From positions 67,751,675 to 67,815,674 of the forward strand of contig OY997594.1 of assembly GCA_963921825.1 (NCBI GenBank): DNA of 64,000 nucleotides, in the 5' to 3' direction. The stretch's first letter is position 1; every line of letters begins with the position of its first letter. Made by a program: the position numbers and the translations under genes. Below are positions 45,999 through 57,615 of the stretch, piece after piece. Origin of the DNA: Erodium maritimum. Taxonomy: Eukaryota; Streptophyta; Magnoliopsida; Geraniales; Geraniaceae. A model generated the notes under the pieces. That model saw only the letters and a list, made by a program, of their open reading frames with translations, ran no database searches and had not been told where the DNA came from.

Positions 45999-48124
45999 TT
46001 ACATGTTTGGGGTTGCCAAGCAGAAATAAGAATATTTAATCCACATGAAAAGAAGTTTGATGCAAGAACCATTAATGGTTATTTCATCGGCTATCCAAAA
46101 AAATCGAAAGGGTATAGATTTTTCTATCCTAGCCATAGTACGAGGATTATGGAGTCTCGTAATGCTCGGTTCATTGATAATTGCGAGTTCAGTGGGAGTG
46201 AGGAATTAAGAAAAGTGGACATTCAAGAGATCCAAATGGAATATACTGTACCTAGTAGTTCTCCTCAAGTTCTTGTTCCTCGTGTTACGTCAAAGAAACA
46301 CAATTCAATGGAACAAAAACATGTTATTCTGGACCCACAAAATGAACATGAAAATGATGAACCGGTTGACAATGCACAAGTCGAAAATGATCAAGTTATA
46401 CAACAAGAAATAGCAACACGAAGGTTTGTAATGTAAAAGAGACCGGTTATTTCAAATGATTACTTGATATACTCACTTGAACGTGAATGTGACTTGAGTG
46501 TTAGTGAAGATCCAGTCTCATTTAAACAAGCCATGAAATGTGACAATTCCGGAAAATTGTTTGATGCCATGAAAGAAGAGTTGAAAACAATGGATGACGA
46601 CAAAATTTGGGAACTTGTAGAATTTGCTGAAAATGCAAATCAAGTGGGTTGTAAATGGGTTTTCAAACCAAACGAGACTCACAAGTAAATATCGAAAGGT
46701 ATAAAGCCAGACTTGTTGCCAAAGGTTATACTTAAAAGGATGACATTGACTATAAGGAGACATATTCTCAACTGTCAAAGAAAGACTCCTAACAAATTGT
46801 TTTGGCTTTAACGACTCTTTATGATCTAGAACTTCATCAGATGAATTTTGAAATGAAAGATATGGATGAGACATCTCATGTGATTGGAATAGAAACATTC
46901 CATGATAGATCAGAAGGATTGTTAGGATTGTCTCAAAAGAGTTATATTTACAAAGTATTGGAGAGATTCAGAATGGACAAATACTCAGGTGGAATATTTT
47001 CGACTAAAAAAAGGGGATAAATTTAATGAAAAACAATGTCCTCAAAATGATTTGGAACGGAAAGCAATGGAAAGTATTCTCTATGCTTCAGTTGTTGGAA
47101 GCCTGATGTATGCTCAGACATGTACTCGGCCAAATATCAGTTTCGATGTTGGTATGTTAGGCCGATATCAAAGTAATCCAGGAATGGATCATTGGAAAGC
47201 TGCAAAGAAAGTTCTTAGGTACTTACAAGGCACCAAAGACTACATGCTCACATACAGAAGATCATATTAATTGGATTTGGTCGACTATACAGATTCAGAT
47301 TGTGCAGGATGTGTAGATTCGAGGAAATCAACATTTGGGTATGTGTTTCTGTTAGCTGGAAGATCAGTTTCTTGGAGGAGTAGGAAGTATTATGTTATTG
47401 CTAATTTCACTAGGGAGGTGGAATTTGTGGCGTGTTTTAAGGCCACTGTCCAATCATCGTGGTTGCGGAATTTTGTCTCACGCCTTAGCATTGTTCATAG
47501 TATTGCTAGGCCGTTGAGAATTTATTGTGATAATTCCGCAGCCGTCTTCTTCTCTAAAAAATGATAAGTACTCTAAAGGTTCAAAACACATGAATATAAA
47601 GTACTTGGCAGTGAAAGAAGAAGTACAAAAACAAAGGGTGTCAATCGCGCATATCGGTACAGAATTGATGGTAGCGGATCCGTTGACTAAAGGATTACCA
47701 CCCAAGATATTTAATGGCCATGTTAAGATAATGGGTGTCATAGATAAGTCCTTGTTAACATAATTGTGATGTATATGTATACAATGATTGGTATATTGCT
47801 CATTTTAGAATCATGACATAAATTTATATGAATTCAATTAAAGTCATGTTTTGCTTATTTGTTAATTTTCACATAATGTTGTATACATTGATTGGTATGT
47901 GAAAATTTAAGGATTACGGTGTTCCTTAATTATTGTTTACTTGGATTATGTTAATAGTGTGATACATGGGACGGATCTCATTGATAAAGTAACTCGAAAC
48001 CACCATGATCCCTATTAATTAAATTCAATTAAAGATGACTAAATGATTATGCATAGTCAATATGTGCACGTATGGGTTGACTAACGTGGAATTATCAAGT
48101 CGTATCATGGGCCAAGTGGGAGAT

Positions 48125-48434
48125 TGTAAATTATTATCTATTAGGTGGCCCATATACATGGTAATCCAACTCAATTAGTGAAGCCCAATGTAATGGTGGT
48201 TGAGCCCAAATCATGAGTTAGTTATCCTAAGGTTATAATTCCCTTCTCTCTCCCTAATTGAATCAGTTACAAAAAACACTCTTTGAACCATTACAGAGAA
48301 GATTAAGGAAAAAGGAGAGGGAGAAGGAAAAGATCAAACACCAAGCAGTAGCTCATGGATCCGGGTATGTCATATTGTTGATTAATTCTTCTCTTCCGTT
48401 TAGTAGAACTATATAATTGATATGGTTGAATTAA
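48125..48434 (+). repeat. 3' LTR of the outer copia fossil, cut short
   Basis: Starts tgtaaattatt right after a purine-rich tract (aagtgggagat) and follows the 5' LTR closely until gaattaaa. The last 65 bases or so of the LTR are missing. Confidence 0.88.
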
Positions 48435-49178
48435 AGAGAGAGCCCACACAACCGTAAATCCTAGCCGCCGCTGACTACCTCCATGGTCTAGCTATGGAGG
48501 CTGTCGGTGGAGATCTCTCTCCCTCTTCTTCATCTCGTGCCTCCTTTTCAGTAGTCATCTTCGTCTACACAACAACTACAACCATCCTCCGTCTGAGCAC
48601 AACCGTTGTCGCCCTTGTCGCGTCCTTCCACTATCGCTGGATCTACGCTTCAGGCATGCGAGACGCCGGTGGTTAATCTCCTCATCGTCATCAATTGAGG
48701 TAAGAGTCTACGAGACTATAGCGAGTCTTCGGGGTTGTTCTAAAAGCTTTACCAATCGAACACTTACACGAGCCGCATAAAGAAGATCTTGGAACAATAC
48801 AATCAATGGATTTGGGATCTGGGACCTACCCACATGACCTGGTACTGACGTTGATTGGCCGTCCCGAGAGGAATAAGGGAGCAGCTCGTTTTTCCTATTT
48901 TAGTTTGGATGCAATTTTAGTTTTAATTCTGAATTGTTTTAGTTGGATTTTATTCCGCTATTTTGTTTTCGATTTTAGTTTCAATAATTTGGAACGTCTG
49001 ATAAGAGGTTGGCCTCAGTATGTATCTACGATGAAAAGTAGAGTTTTCAACGGGACCATGAGAGTTGGGTCGCCTACAAGATGCTCGGACAATATTCTGG
49101 TGCTCATGGCCGTTTGGCCCTACTTTTTAATTTTTCGATTGATATAACACCCGCTTCTGTTTGCCTGTTCCAAAAAAA
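48435..49178 (+). mobile_element. Short oligo(A)-ended retroposon remnant
   Basis: It begins at the abrupt end of the copia LTR with agagagagcccacac, has a C/T-rich 5' part and ends gtttgcctgttcc plus seven A residues (49172-49178). Frames at 48494-48676 and 48806-49147 match nothing I know. It resembles the other LINE-type short retroposons here, but the 5' boundary and target duplication are unproven. Confidence 0.42.
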
Positions 49179-49345
49179 GAGGCAATGACAGATCCGATTT
49201 TTTCACTAATGGGGGCACGATTATAATTTTATATAATTACAAATAACATATAAAAAATACTAAAAGTATGAGTATAACATAATATGATATAAAAAAACTA
49301 TTACTTATCATATAGGATGAAATCAAGATTTTATATTTTAAACAA

Positions 49346-49705
49346 GGGATAACGCCGGATCCTAACTGTGTTGGAAATGTGTTTTTCACGTCCTAACTGA
49401 GCGTCACCTTTTGCTACATGTCCTATACTAAAGGTGTTTTTTTTTTACAAAACATGAAAAATGACACAAAAAGGTGTTTTTTTTTGTAAATTTAAACCAC
49501 CTACCTCTTGTAGTGCACTGATAACGCAAATTATACAAAAATTAAGAGGAAAAACCATTGAATCCGAACGTTATACCACTTTTTTGGTGTCATTTTTCAT
49601 GTTTTGTAGAAAAACACCTTTAGTATATGACATGTAACAAAATGTGACGCTCAATTAAGAAGTGAAAAACACATTTCTAACACAATAAGGATTCAGGGTT
49701 TTCCC
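49346..49705. mobile_element. Fold-back Mutator-type MITE
   Basis: A 360-bp element made largely of two inverted arms of about 140-150 bp. The left arm starts gggataacgccggatcctaa; the right arm read on the other strand starts gggaaaaccctgaatcctta. A perfect 9-bp duplication, tttaaacaa, lies at 49337-49345 and 49706-49714. There is no coding capacity. The arms differ from those of the element at 32646, so this is a separate family. Confidence 0.9.
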
Positions 49706-49744
49706 TTTAAACAACATTTTCAGTGCCATTACAATCATTGGATG

Positions 49745-51617
49745 TGGCTAATCAAGACCTTTCATCTGTGACCGTGCCCCTTTTTCTCTCTAGCCCCCTT
49801 TCTTCAACCCTAACCCTTCTTTGTCGCCGTCTCTTCCTGGGCTCTCCACCGATGATAATCGTGGTCTCAGACCATGATTCTCACCGGTGGAGGTCCCCTC
49901 TCCCTTTTTCTCTCTTCCCCTACCGTTGCCCCCTCTTGCTCTCTTTCGTTTCTCCTCGAACCCTTCGCTCTCCGGTGGTGTTTGGGTGACCGGCCCTCTT
50001 CCTCGACGGTGGTTTCTTTTTCTAACGACTGTGGGACGTCTTTCCCCTCCTTTTTGAGGTGGATTGACGCGTTTCTGATTGATTTTCGTCTGGCTTTGGA
50101 AGTTCGCGTTTTGAAGCTCAAGCCTCTCAGATTCATCTCGGTTGGTCTTGCTGCTAGTCCCTTCTCCCTCTGTTGGCTCCGATTTGGAGTGGTTCCGGTG
50201 GTGACCGTGGTTTGGTGTCTGGTTTGACACCGGGGGAGAAGCTCGTGGGTTAGATCTAGACCTGTGGAGGTAGATCTGTCTGTGGTTGGGGTTTTCTAGA
50301 CGTTTGTCGTTTCCGAGCGTCCCCGCCCCCCCTTTGGTGCTCTCTGGCCTCGTCTCCGTTTGCCATCTTCCTCCCCTGTTGCTCTTTTCCATCGTTTCCG
50401 GCTGGGCTCTTGGGATCTTTCAGTGGGAGTTGTTTCTCTGCCCTCCCGTCAAAGATCGACGTTTTTTCCTCAAGACTTTGTCGGGTCGTTTTTGGTGGTT
50501 CCTGTTCGTAGGCTTCTGTTCCTGGCTGGATGTGGGTCGCTACTTCTCAACATTTGTGGTTGCAGATCGGTGCGGTTGTGTTCGGGACCTTCTTGTTTGG
50601 TTCGTTGTGGGCTGCTTGGGGTGTTTGCTGGTTCTTCTTCTACCATTCGTGTGCCTCTTTGGTGTGCTCGGGATTGATTTGGCTTTGTAAGTACTTTTCA
50701 ATCCTCTTCACTCCTTTCTCACTTCAGTTGCCTATTTACTCATCGTAATCTCCCTCCTTTTAGTCCTCTTTTCTCGGTCTTGTTGTGAGGTCGGGACCTC
50801 ACGGTTGGTGTTGGCCATCGTGGGGGTTACAAGCCGATGGCTTGTCAGAGGAAATTCTTGGTAGGGGGGTTGGGTGAGTTTTGGGTATTCTGTTTGTGGT
50901 TTGGTCTCCCCTCTTTGGGTTGTTGTCCGGTGTTGGCCGGCAATGGTCTACCATCTTGTAATGGTGGCCGGGATGAGGTTCGGTGGTGGTGTTGGTGTGA
51001 CTTGGCTGGTTAGTGTGCTTCTTGGGGTTTTTTTCTCTGTTTTATTTTGTTCTGCTTGGGTTTTGGCCGGTGGCCTCTCTCTGGGTTTTTTTCTATTCTT
51101 TTTTTGACTCTCTTGTTTGTTCGGTACTCCTGGTTTGGTTTGGTTTGGTCCGCTGTTCCACGTTGTTAGGCTAGGGGTTTTGTTGGTTTTGGGCTTCCAG
51201 TGTTGGTTCGCTCCTGTTGGTTGTTTTGGACGAGTTGCGTCTCAATCCTGTTTCTCTGTTTGTTGGGTTTAGCCTTATTTTAGTTTGTTTGTTGCCCCTT
51301 GTTGGGCTCTGTTTGCTTCTTGTTCACAAAATCTGGGTATGTTGACCCCATGTGTTCCCTTAGTTTGGGAAGGTTAGTTCTGGTTTGAGGTGTCGTTTAG
51401 GCACGCTCTCGGTTGTGGTTTCTTCGTTGAAAATTTGGGTATAGGTTACTGTTAGACCGTTTCCTAAGACCTTTCTGTTTACCCAGTTTGGGGTTTAGTT
51501 TGAGGCTCCCTGGTTGGAGTGCTCTTAGTTTGTACTGGTTTGAATGAGGGCAGAGCCCTTGTCCTTGTCTTTTTTCCAAAGACTTGGATCTCTATAAAAT
51601 AATTTGCTGATAAAAAA
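49745..51617 (+). mobile_element. T/G-rich retroposon with a 14-bp target-site duplication
   Basis: A 1.87-kb unit is flanked by the exact repeat acaatcattggatg (49731-49744 and 51618-51631). Its 3' end is ctctataaaataatttgctgat followed by a short A run. These are marks of LINE-driven insertion. The plus strand is T- and G-rich with a C/T-rich 5' part. Frames of 117 and 134 codons (49874-50227, 50286-50690) and a 200-codon minus-strand frame look like composition effects, with no known domain. It may be a non-autonomous LINE derivative or a retrocopied non-coding transcript. Confidence 0.8.
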
Positions 51618-51639
51618 ACAATCATTGGATGCAGTTGAC

Positions 51640-52290
51640 ATAGGCCCGTCTTATACATTAGGCACACGATTGGCTTAAGCCTTTAGTCACTTATACAATT
51701 GTTTAAGGCCCCAATCAAAAATGGTCCCTCAACTTAAAAAAAATAAACATGATGATTTGATGTTATGTTTCATAAATGACGATGACCAAACTCTTATCGC
51801 TAAATAAAATTAGTCCTCTCTATTTGAATTTAAATTTGAAAATTAATAGGCCCAAACTTAGACTTCCATTCAATTTAAACTATGGGGTCCGAAACACATG
51901 GTCTATCCATTTTTTTTGTTTCATAAAAACACAAGAGCTCATTCATCCATCTGTCTAATCATTTGAATTTTTAAGAACAATATTTCATGTCAACAGAATA
52001 CATCAAGCAAGACTTTCTCACACGCATAAGGACGTGAGACAACTTAAATTAATGCGATCACATAAGGTTTTAAATTCTTTAAGGACTTCATTAATATTTG
52101 TGGATATATTTTACGTTAAACTGTGATTTATCAGTTTTGAACTTTACGTTTTATTATGTCCCTCATTTCAGTATATTTCTAATTACACGATTAACAATTT
52201 TTTGAACATAGTTTCTTTTATAAGAAAATATAAGCTTTGTTCGAAGTTTTCGCTTTAGGCTTCAGGATTTATTAGGGCGGCCCTGATTAG
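51640..52290. mobile_element. Possible hAT-like non-autonomous element
   Basis: The right end (agggcggccctg) and a similar left end (aggcccgtctta) form degenerate inverted repeats of the cagggccg type found in some hAT MITEs. The 11-base word attaggcacac occurs at 51657-51667 and 52288-52298. I cannot decide whether it is a target duplication or part of the ends. There is no coding capacity. Confidence 0.35.
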
Positions 52291-53226
52291 GCACACACCC
52301 CTAGACCCTGTGTAAATCCACCTTATAATACAACGTTATACTTTTATTTTATGTCAGTTTAGAAGGATACATGTTCGATCTATTTTTTCAGATGACTAGA
52401 AAAAGGAAGAGTTTCTATTTAAATTAACTGACGTTAGAACAAGAAAGAAACTCATAATTACAAATTGTTACACTTCCCTGATAACCCATCCGTTCAAAGC
52501 TATTATTGGCCTTCATCCATTGAGAAAGCCCAGTAAAGCCCACAAGAATTCTGTACAGCGCATATGGACCCGATTTGTGCCCAACACTCGTATGGGCTAA
52601 TATGGGCTCGTCAATTGGTCCAGACTGGTTCAGCTTTGAGGCCGGGCCATGTGAGAGATGTGTGGGCTTTTCATGACTAATGTTTACTGCAACATCCCAA
52701 GCGAAGATTACACATCTTCCTAATTATGCATCTTTTTACATTTCGCTATCTAATTAAAAAGATTTGTTTTTAATACTCAACTTTTTTTTTCTCGCTGTAT
52801 TGAAACAATTACTTTTCATCCAAAAAAACATAAAAAATCCCAATTATCTTTTTTTTTATAAACCCCAAAATATCTTATTATTAATCAAAATTTCAAAACC
52901 ATATTATCATTAATACAAAAAATCCTAAAAAAGTATAAAATATTCATATTAACTTCCAGAAAGGTCTAAATTTTCATAGTATCACATCAAAATTATTATC
53001 TTTAATTTTTTTTTCAGAAGTTCTTTATTTTCTTGTTGGTTTGTTTAGCTTTTAATAACTTTTTACTTTATTTTTCAGAAATTATTTATTTTTATTTTTT
53101 ATAAATATTATAAATAATTTTTTTTAAATATTATTGCCTACAATAATTTTGTTATTTTTAAAATTGGCTCATTTAAATTTTTAACATACCGCCTTTATCC
53201 CATACCATAGAGCCACCATCAATAAC
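52291..53226. other. AT-rich intergenic region
   Basis: No gene or RNA that I can support. Long A/T runs at 52780-53170. Confidence 0.4.
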
Positions 53227-53576
53227 TAAGAGCATCTACAACGGGTCGTGTCTACCCGTCGTGTTTAGCGTAGGCACGACCCTGACACGACGCGTAGACA
53301 CGGCTTGTCGTGCCTAGCCGTCGTCTCTGCGGTGTCGTGTCCATTGCTCGTTGTTGGTTCTGGCAACGACGCAGTCGGTCGTGTCTGGCGCCAACGGCTA
53401 GTCGGCTGGCCAGTCACGACCCGACACGTGGCGACGCCGACCCCAAAAAACCCTAAATTTCTGTATAAATACAGATCCACCCCAACTCAAATTTTACCCT
53501 CTCTTCACTTGTTTTTAGATTTCCTTCCTCCATTCCTCATCAAATTCTCTCCAAAAAAAAATTTCCTACACTCATT

Positions 53577-54671
53577 ATGGACCCGAATCAAGCCCTCCAA
53601 TCCCTTGTCGAGTCTTTGAATGATGAAGACGTGAGTTCTCAACACACCGAAGAGGACTTCATGGCCAACTACTCCTCGTTTTCCCAACTCCTCCAATCGG
53701 GGTACTTAACGCCGCTTCCTCCATACACCCTGTCGACCCAATGGCCAGAGTCGCATGTGCAACCTTCCTAATTCGTTCCGGCCACCCAACCTTGCCAATC
53801 AGCTCCAACGCAAGCGAGGAGGAGGAATGGGAAGGCGACGACATCTTCATCGAGGCCGAGACCACTTCCGCGACCGAAGTGGACCACCGCGGAGGAGGTC
53901 AGATTGGCACGTACGTGGATGAACAATTCGCTCGACCCGATCCACGGGAAGAACCAGACGAATGACCAGTACTGGCAAAAGGTGCATGCCGAGTACGAGG
54001 CGGTTAGACCCGCAGAGGGCCCACCTCGGGCGTGGATGGCTTGCAAGGACCATTGGCATAAGGTTAAAGGCTTGATCACCAAGTTTCAGGAGAAGTACAC
54101 CAACTTTGAGAACACGGTGACAAACGGGAGGAACGAGGTTGACGTCTTGGCAGGCGCTGAAAAGGCGTACCACGATGAGGAAGGGAACGTGTTCAAATTC
54201 AAGCATATGTGGGAGGTCGTGAGGGGGCAACCGAAGTTTTTCACAAAAAAGGTTCCAGAATGTGACATCCCCGACCTTGACCTCAACCTCTACGCCGACA
54301 GTGATGGAAGCAAGTGGACAAGGATGGACGAGTCTCGCACTTGTGGAGACGACTTCGACCACGAGTTGAACTCGTTTACCACCGAGGATCGTCCGATCGG
54401 GCAGAAGAGAGCCAAGGCCAGGGCTCGAGGCAAAGGCCAATCCTCTCAGTCGGCGGCGTTTGGGCTACCTCCCGAGCAAATGCAGTTCCTCGACACTCTT
54501 TCCCAAAGGAAAGAGACACAGTTAGAGAGCAGAAGGGCGATGCAGAAGGAGATCATGGACACCTTGAACGCAGTTCTTCGCCAAGACATCACCAACATGG
54601 GCGCGGATGAAAGGGCGTCTCGTGCCTCTCTCATTCAAAGCCTCGGGAAGCGTTTGGAGTTCTTGGGTTAG
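53577..54671 (+). pseudogene. Myb/SANT-like Harbinger partner protein, one stop from open
   Basis: A single frame from ATG 53577 (MDPNQALQSLVESLNDED) to the stop at 54671 spans 364 codons before the terminator, broken only by an in-frame TAA at 53769-53771. A Myb/SANT-like domain covers about residues 95-170 (WTTAEEVRLARTWMNNSLDP, then WMACKDHWHKVKGLITKF). EVVRGQPKFFTKK follows, and the C-terminal third is basic and then helical (QMQFLDTLSQRKETQLESRR), as in NAM-associated C-terminal regions. Proteins of this build assist Harbinger transposases in nuclear import and end binding. In plant databases some carry unrelated automatic names. An unbroken piece starting at 53904 could still be translated. 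Confidence 0.82.
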
Positions 54672-54801
54672 GCAAGACTTCAATTTATTTTTAGTTTTTA
54701 AATCTATGTAATAAAAGTTTTAATCTAGTTGTTTTCATAATATACTTTGTGTTTTATTTAAAAAAAAATTTTATCGAATTATCGGAGTCTCGATGAGCGT
54801 G

Positions 54802-54832
54802 CTAGGGTTACTATTTGAAATAGTAACCCTAG
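54802..54832. promoter_or_regulatory. Perfect 15-bp inverted repeat between two gene units
   Basis: Arms ctagggttactattt (54802-54816) and its exact complement (54818-54832) flank one G. The arms contain telo-box-like tagggtta. It lies about 40 bases upstream of the second TATA box and 130 bases after the first gene's stop. It may be a protein-binding palindrome, a hairpin, or the scar of an element join. Confidence 0.6.
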
Positions 54833-54956
54833 GGTCGTGGCAGCCGCGCCGATCCCGACACCTCCCCCTCCTATAAATACCCCTCACCACCCCCTCATTT
54901 CTCACACCTCTCAAATTCTCTCTATCACAAATTCTCTCATTTTCTCTCAAGTCGAT

Positions 54957-55320
54957 ATGTCGAATTGGGCAATCGGGCCTCTTTGGTGGTCAATTGTCTC
55001 ACCCACTACGAGCCTGGGGGCCAGTACTAGCATGTTCTATATGTGGCTTATGTTGCCACCGGGAACGATACATGGCCATCACGGACAGAGAAGCAAGTCA
55101 AGGACCATTTCTAGAAGATGAGCAAGAAGTGCAAGTGGTTTGATAAAATCTACCGGAAGAAATTGGCCGAGCCTAGGAGAGGGGCAACGGATGACGAAGT
55201 ATATGCCGCGGCCGTTGCTGATTATGAAGGCGAACACGGGCAGTGGACAAAACGTCTTGTGTGGGAGATGCTCAAGGACGATGCTAGGTGGTGTTTACAT
55301 ATTAGTAGAAATAGGAATTA
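54957..55320 (+). pseudogene. Second Myb/SANT-like gene, frameshifted and truncated
   Basis: It starts at ATG 54957 (MSNWAIGPLWW) after a TATA box (54872) and a CT-rich leader. The first frame ends at 55119. Another frame carries YVAYVATGNDTWPSRTEKQV (about 55038-55097), and 55118-55320 reads MSKKCKWFDKIYRKK, then GATDDEVYAAAVADYEGEHG and RLVWEMLKDDARW. The pattern resembles the SANT-plus-helix part of transposon-borne Myb/SANT-like proteins, but from another subfamily than the gene at 53577. At least two frame changes are needed to follow it, and the C-terminal half is absent. Confidence 0.6.
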
Positions 55321-55580
55321 GTTTAATCTTATTTTAATAATTATGTTTTAAATTATCTAAATATGCATTAGCGTTTAAATATTATGTAATGTGTTTGTGG
55401 TATGAAATAAAAGTAGTATTTAAATGTGGGGTGCTTTTTTAATTTACTGAAACTGTGTAGACACTGCTCTTGACACTGTGTAGACACTACCATTGGAGGA
55501 GCAGTGTCAGGAAGTCAAAAACAATGGTTAGACACTGCTCCTTGACACTGCACAGTGTCTAACCATTGTAGATGCTCTAA

Positions 55581-56456
55581 GTTAATAAATTCATGTTTGT
55601 CGGTCAAACCAACAATAGTTCGTACAAATATTTAATTTTAATCAAAGAAAAACATGTATTTATGAACGCACTCCATACCAACAAACATGAATATATGAAC
55701 CCATTCCAAACCACAAAAATTAAATCCATTAGAACTCAAATCTTCACGGGCTTTTTGTAAGCCATTCTTAAATTTCACCTCCTCTCTATCTCGTAAGAAT
55801 TCCCTAAATTTCTTTCAACAAGAACCCAAATTTTCCCATTTAGAAGAAGCCCGGGCATATATGTTTTCTAAAACACTCCAAAATTCATGGGAGAACTCCG
55901 ACTGTGTGATTAGTGATGCAATGCGAGATGACAATGTGTTGAGGAGGGCATCGTAAATTAGCCGATTTTTCCGTTTCAAAGAGATAAAGGTTGAGTTTGG
56001 TGTCTCTTGTGCAAGAGTGACAACAAATAGTACAGTGGCAACATGCATCAGATGTGTGTCGTCCAAAAATTTGTAGAGATCATAACTCTCATAGATTGCT
56101 TGAACTTGCAACTTCCAAGTAATATAATTAGACGGAGTTAGCTTGATAACATTGGTAAGGTCTAGGAGTGAAAGGATGATTGGAGTCATGTGGGTTAGGA
56201 ATGGTATATGTGTTCTCTGGAGTAGTCATGACTCATGATGCAAGGTGATGATTGTTTTGTGGTAGTGACAAATGAAAAAGGAAAGATTTGTAGGTTACAC
56301 TGATACCATGTCGAAAGTGAATAGGAAATATAGTACTATCATTGATTCACAGTACCCTATTTATACAAAGCTTTGAACACTAACAAATTACTAATGTATG
56401 CTATAATTAGTTCCACACTCTAGGATAATGTGATCCCATAATTAGCTTCAGTCAAC
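55581..56456 (-). mobile_element. Ty1/copia fossil: gag piece and 5' LTR
   Basis: Minus strand. The LTR lies at about 56314-56456 (TG...CA), next to a primer site tggtatcagtg near 56302-56312, then the gag N-terminus (NVIKLTPSNYITWKLQVQAI, SLITQSEFSHEFWSVL) at 56189-55815. The rest of the element is absent; it is broken and truncated. The first 200 bases (55581-55790) are unassigned AT-rich sequence. Confidence 0.75.
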
Positions 56457-56515
56457 AACCACTCATGTTGGATAATAAGAAGGGGCGGTGTGGCCATGAT
56501 ATTAGGAAGGCTCAT

Positions 56516-57615
56516 TCCTTAACATTATAAAGTTAATATAAATGTCTTGTATTAATTATTATTGGGAATGTGGTATTTATACAAAAAAATGTATCAGTAA
56601 TGGAAAGATATTCACAAGGTGAGTCTATTATCTCTCCACTAACTATATGATTAACCACCATAACTACAATCCTGGAATATCTCTAACTAAAGTTATATTT
56701 GACTAAGATGTAGTATCAACACCCCCCATTAAATTGAACAATCGGCACGAAAAGATTCAACTTGAAAAATAATACGTCAAACCGTAGGTGAGACATCAGT
56801 GTGAGCCGGACATCAGATATCGTTATCACTGGCACATATAGGCTACACAAAATGTGCCTATGTAATATGTTTTGTGGAGTTGCTTGACACGATCTTTGAA
56901 TGACCAACCACTAATGGTTTGTAGAATTGTCCAGATGTCATATGAGAATTTAGTTTGAGTGACCGCTGATATTGATTGCATCGTGGAGGCTTTGCATCAT
57001 GACAATAGGTTCAACAGACATGGAGAGAGAGAAAAAATGTTTTGTAGTGTATTGTGGTCATTGCCATGACTAATAGCACATTGTACAACACCTTCTGTCC
57101 TGCCATTTGTCTGTTTATCCCAGAGGGTGTAATTTGTACCATGATCGATTCACATGAAGATGCTCTTCCTCGAGTCTATAATTTGTATTGTTATTGTCTT
57201 CTTTCCACTGGTTATTCGGCCCTCCAAGAGTAGTTGAAGTAAGGATCGATGGATGGAAACTAAGGAAAAATCAAGAACTAATAGCAAAAACAAACATTTA
57301 AGAAAACGGAAAATTAAAATAAGATTGTGTCTACCCACTTATTAGAACCATAAACTAACGAGTGGGCAGAGTAACAATGATCACTTTGGTCTAACCAAGG
57401 ATAATTTGCCCTAATATCTTATAGAGTTAATATGAAAGTATTGTATTATTTATTATTGAGAATATGGTATTTATACAAGAAAATGTATTAATAATGGAGA
57501 GATATTAACAAGATGGTGCCTATTATCTCTCCACTAACTATATGATTAATCATCTTAACTACACACCTAAAATATCTCTAACTAAAGTCATACTTGATTA
57601 AGACGAAGTCTCAAC
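56516..57615 (-). mobile_element. Short Ty1/copia fossil with two LTRs and a reduced interior
   Basis: LTRs lie at about 56516-56722 and 57409-57615, about 85% alike by eye. Next to the left LTR there is a G-rich polypurine tract (minus strand, aatggggggtg), preceded by the last residues of a copia RNase H (SHLRFDVLFFKLNLFVPIVQ, about 56800-56730). The interior is only about 690 bp, so most coding sequence is gone. The element is old and broken. Confidence 0.72.

Larger units (their letters stand above)
35146..48434 (+). mobile_element. Outer Ty1/copia fossil, host of the nest
   Basis: A broken copia element on the plus strand, about 13.3 kb including what landed in it. Parts: 5' LTR 35146-35522; primer site complementary to initiator methionine tRNA at 35524 (tggtatcagagcctggtt); gag about 43725-44520 with a zinc knuckle; protease region near 44590; integrase about 45000-45760; reverse transcriptase about 46500-47000; RNase H about 47270-47763; polypurine tract just before the 3' LTR (48125-48434, cut short). 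The coding part has many breaks. LTR divergence is about 8% by eye, so it is a few million years old under usual plant rates. It is interrupted by another copia (35997-43145) and by a MITE (45731-45998). Confidence 0.93.
53230..55577 (+). mobile_element. PIF/Harbinger-type element with two Myb/SANT-like genes and no transposase
   Basis: A 2,348-bp element with ends gagcatctacaa and ttgtagatgctc. It is flanked by TAA at 53227-53229 and 55578-55580. It holds two transcription units on the plus strand, each with its own TATA box (53463-53470 and 54872-54878). They are separated by a perfect 15-bp inverted repeat at 54802-54832. Neither unit is a DDE transposase. Subterminal words cgtgtctacccgtcg on the left and gacactgctccttgacactg on the right are repeated nearby. 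Confidence 0.87.

Noticed and set aside
49790-50392. 200-codon minus-strand frame rich in Arg, Gly and Glu
   Set aside because: It is the complement of a T/C-rich retroposon; composition explains the open frame and no domain is visible.
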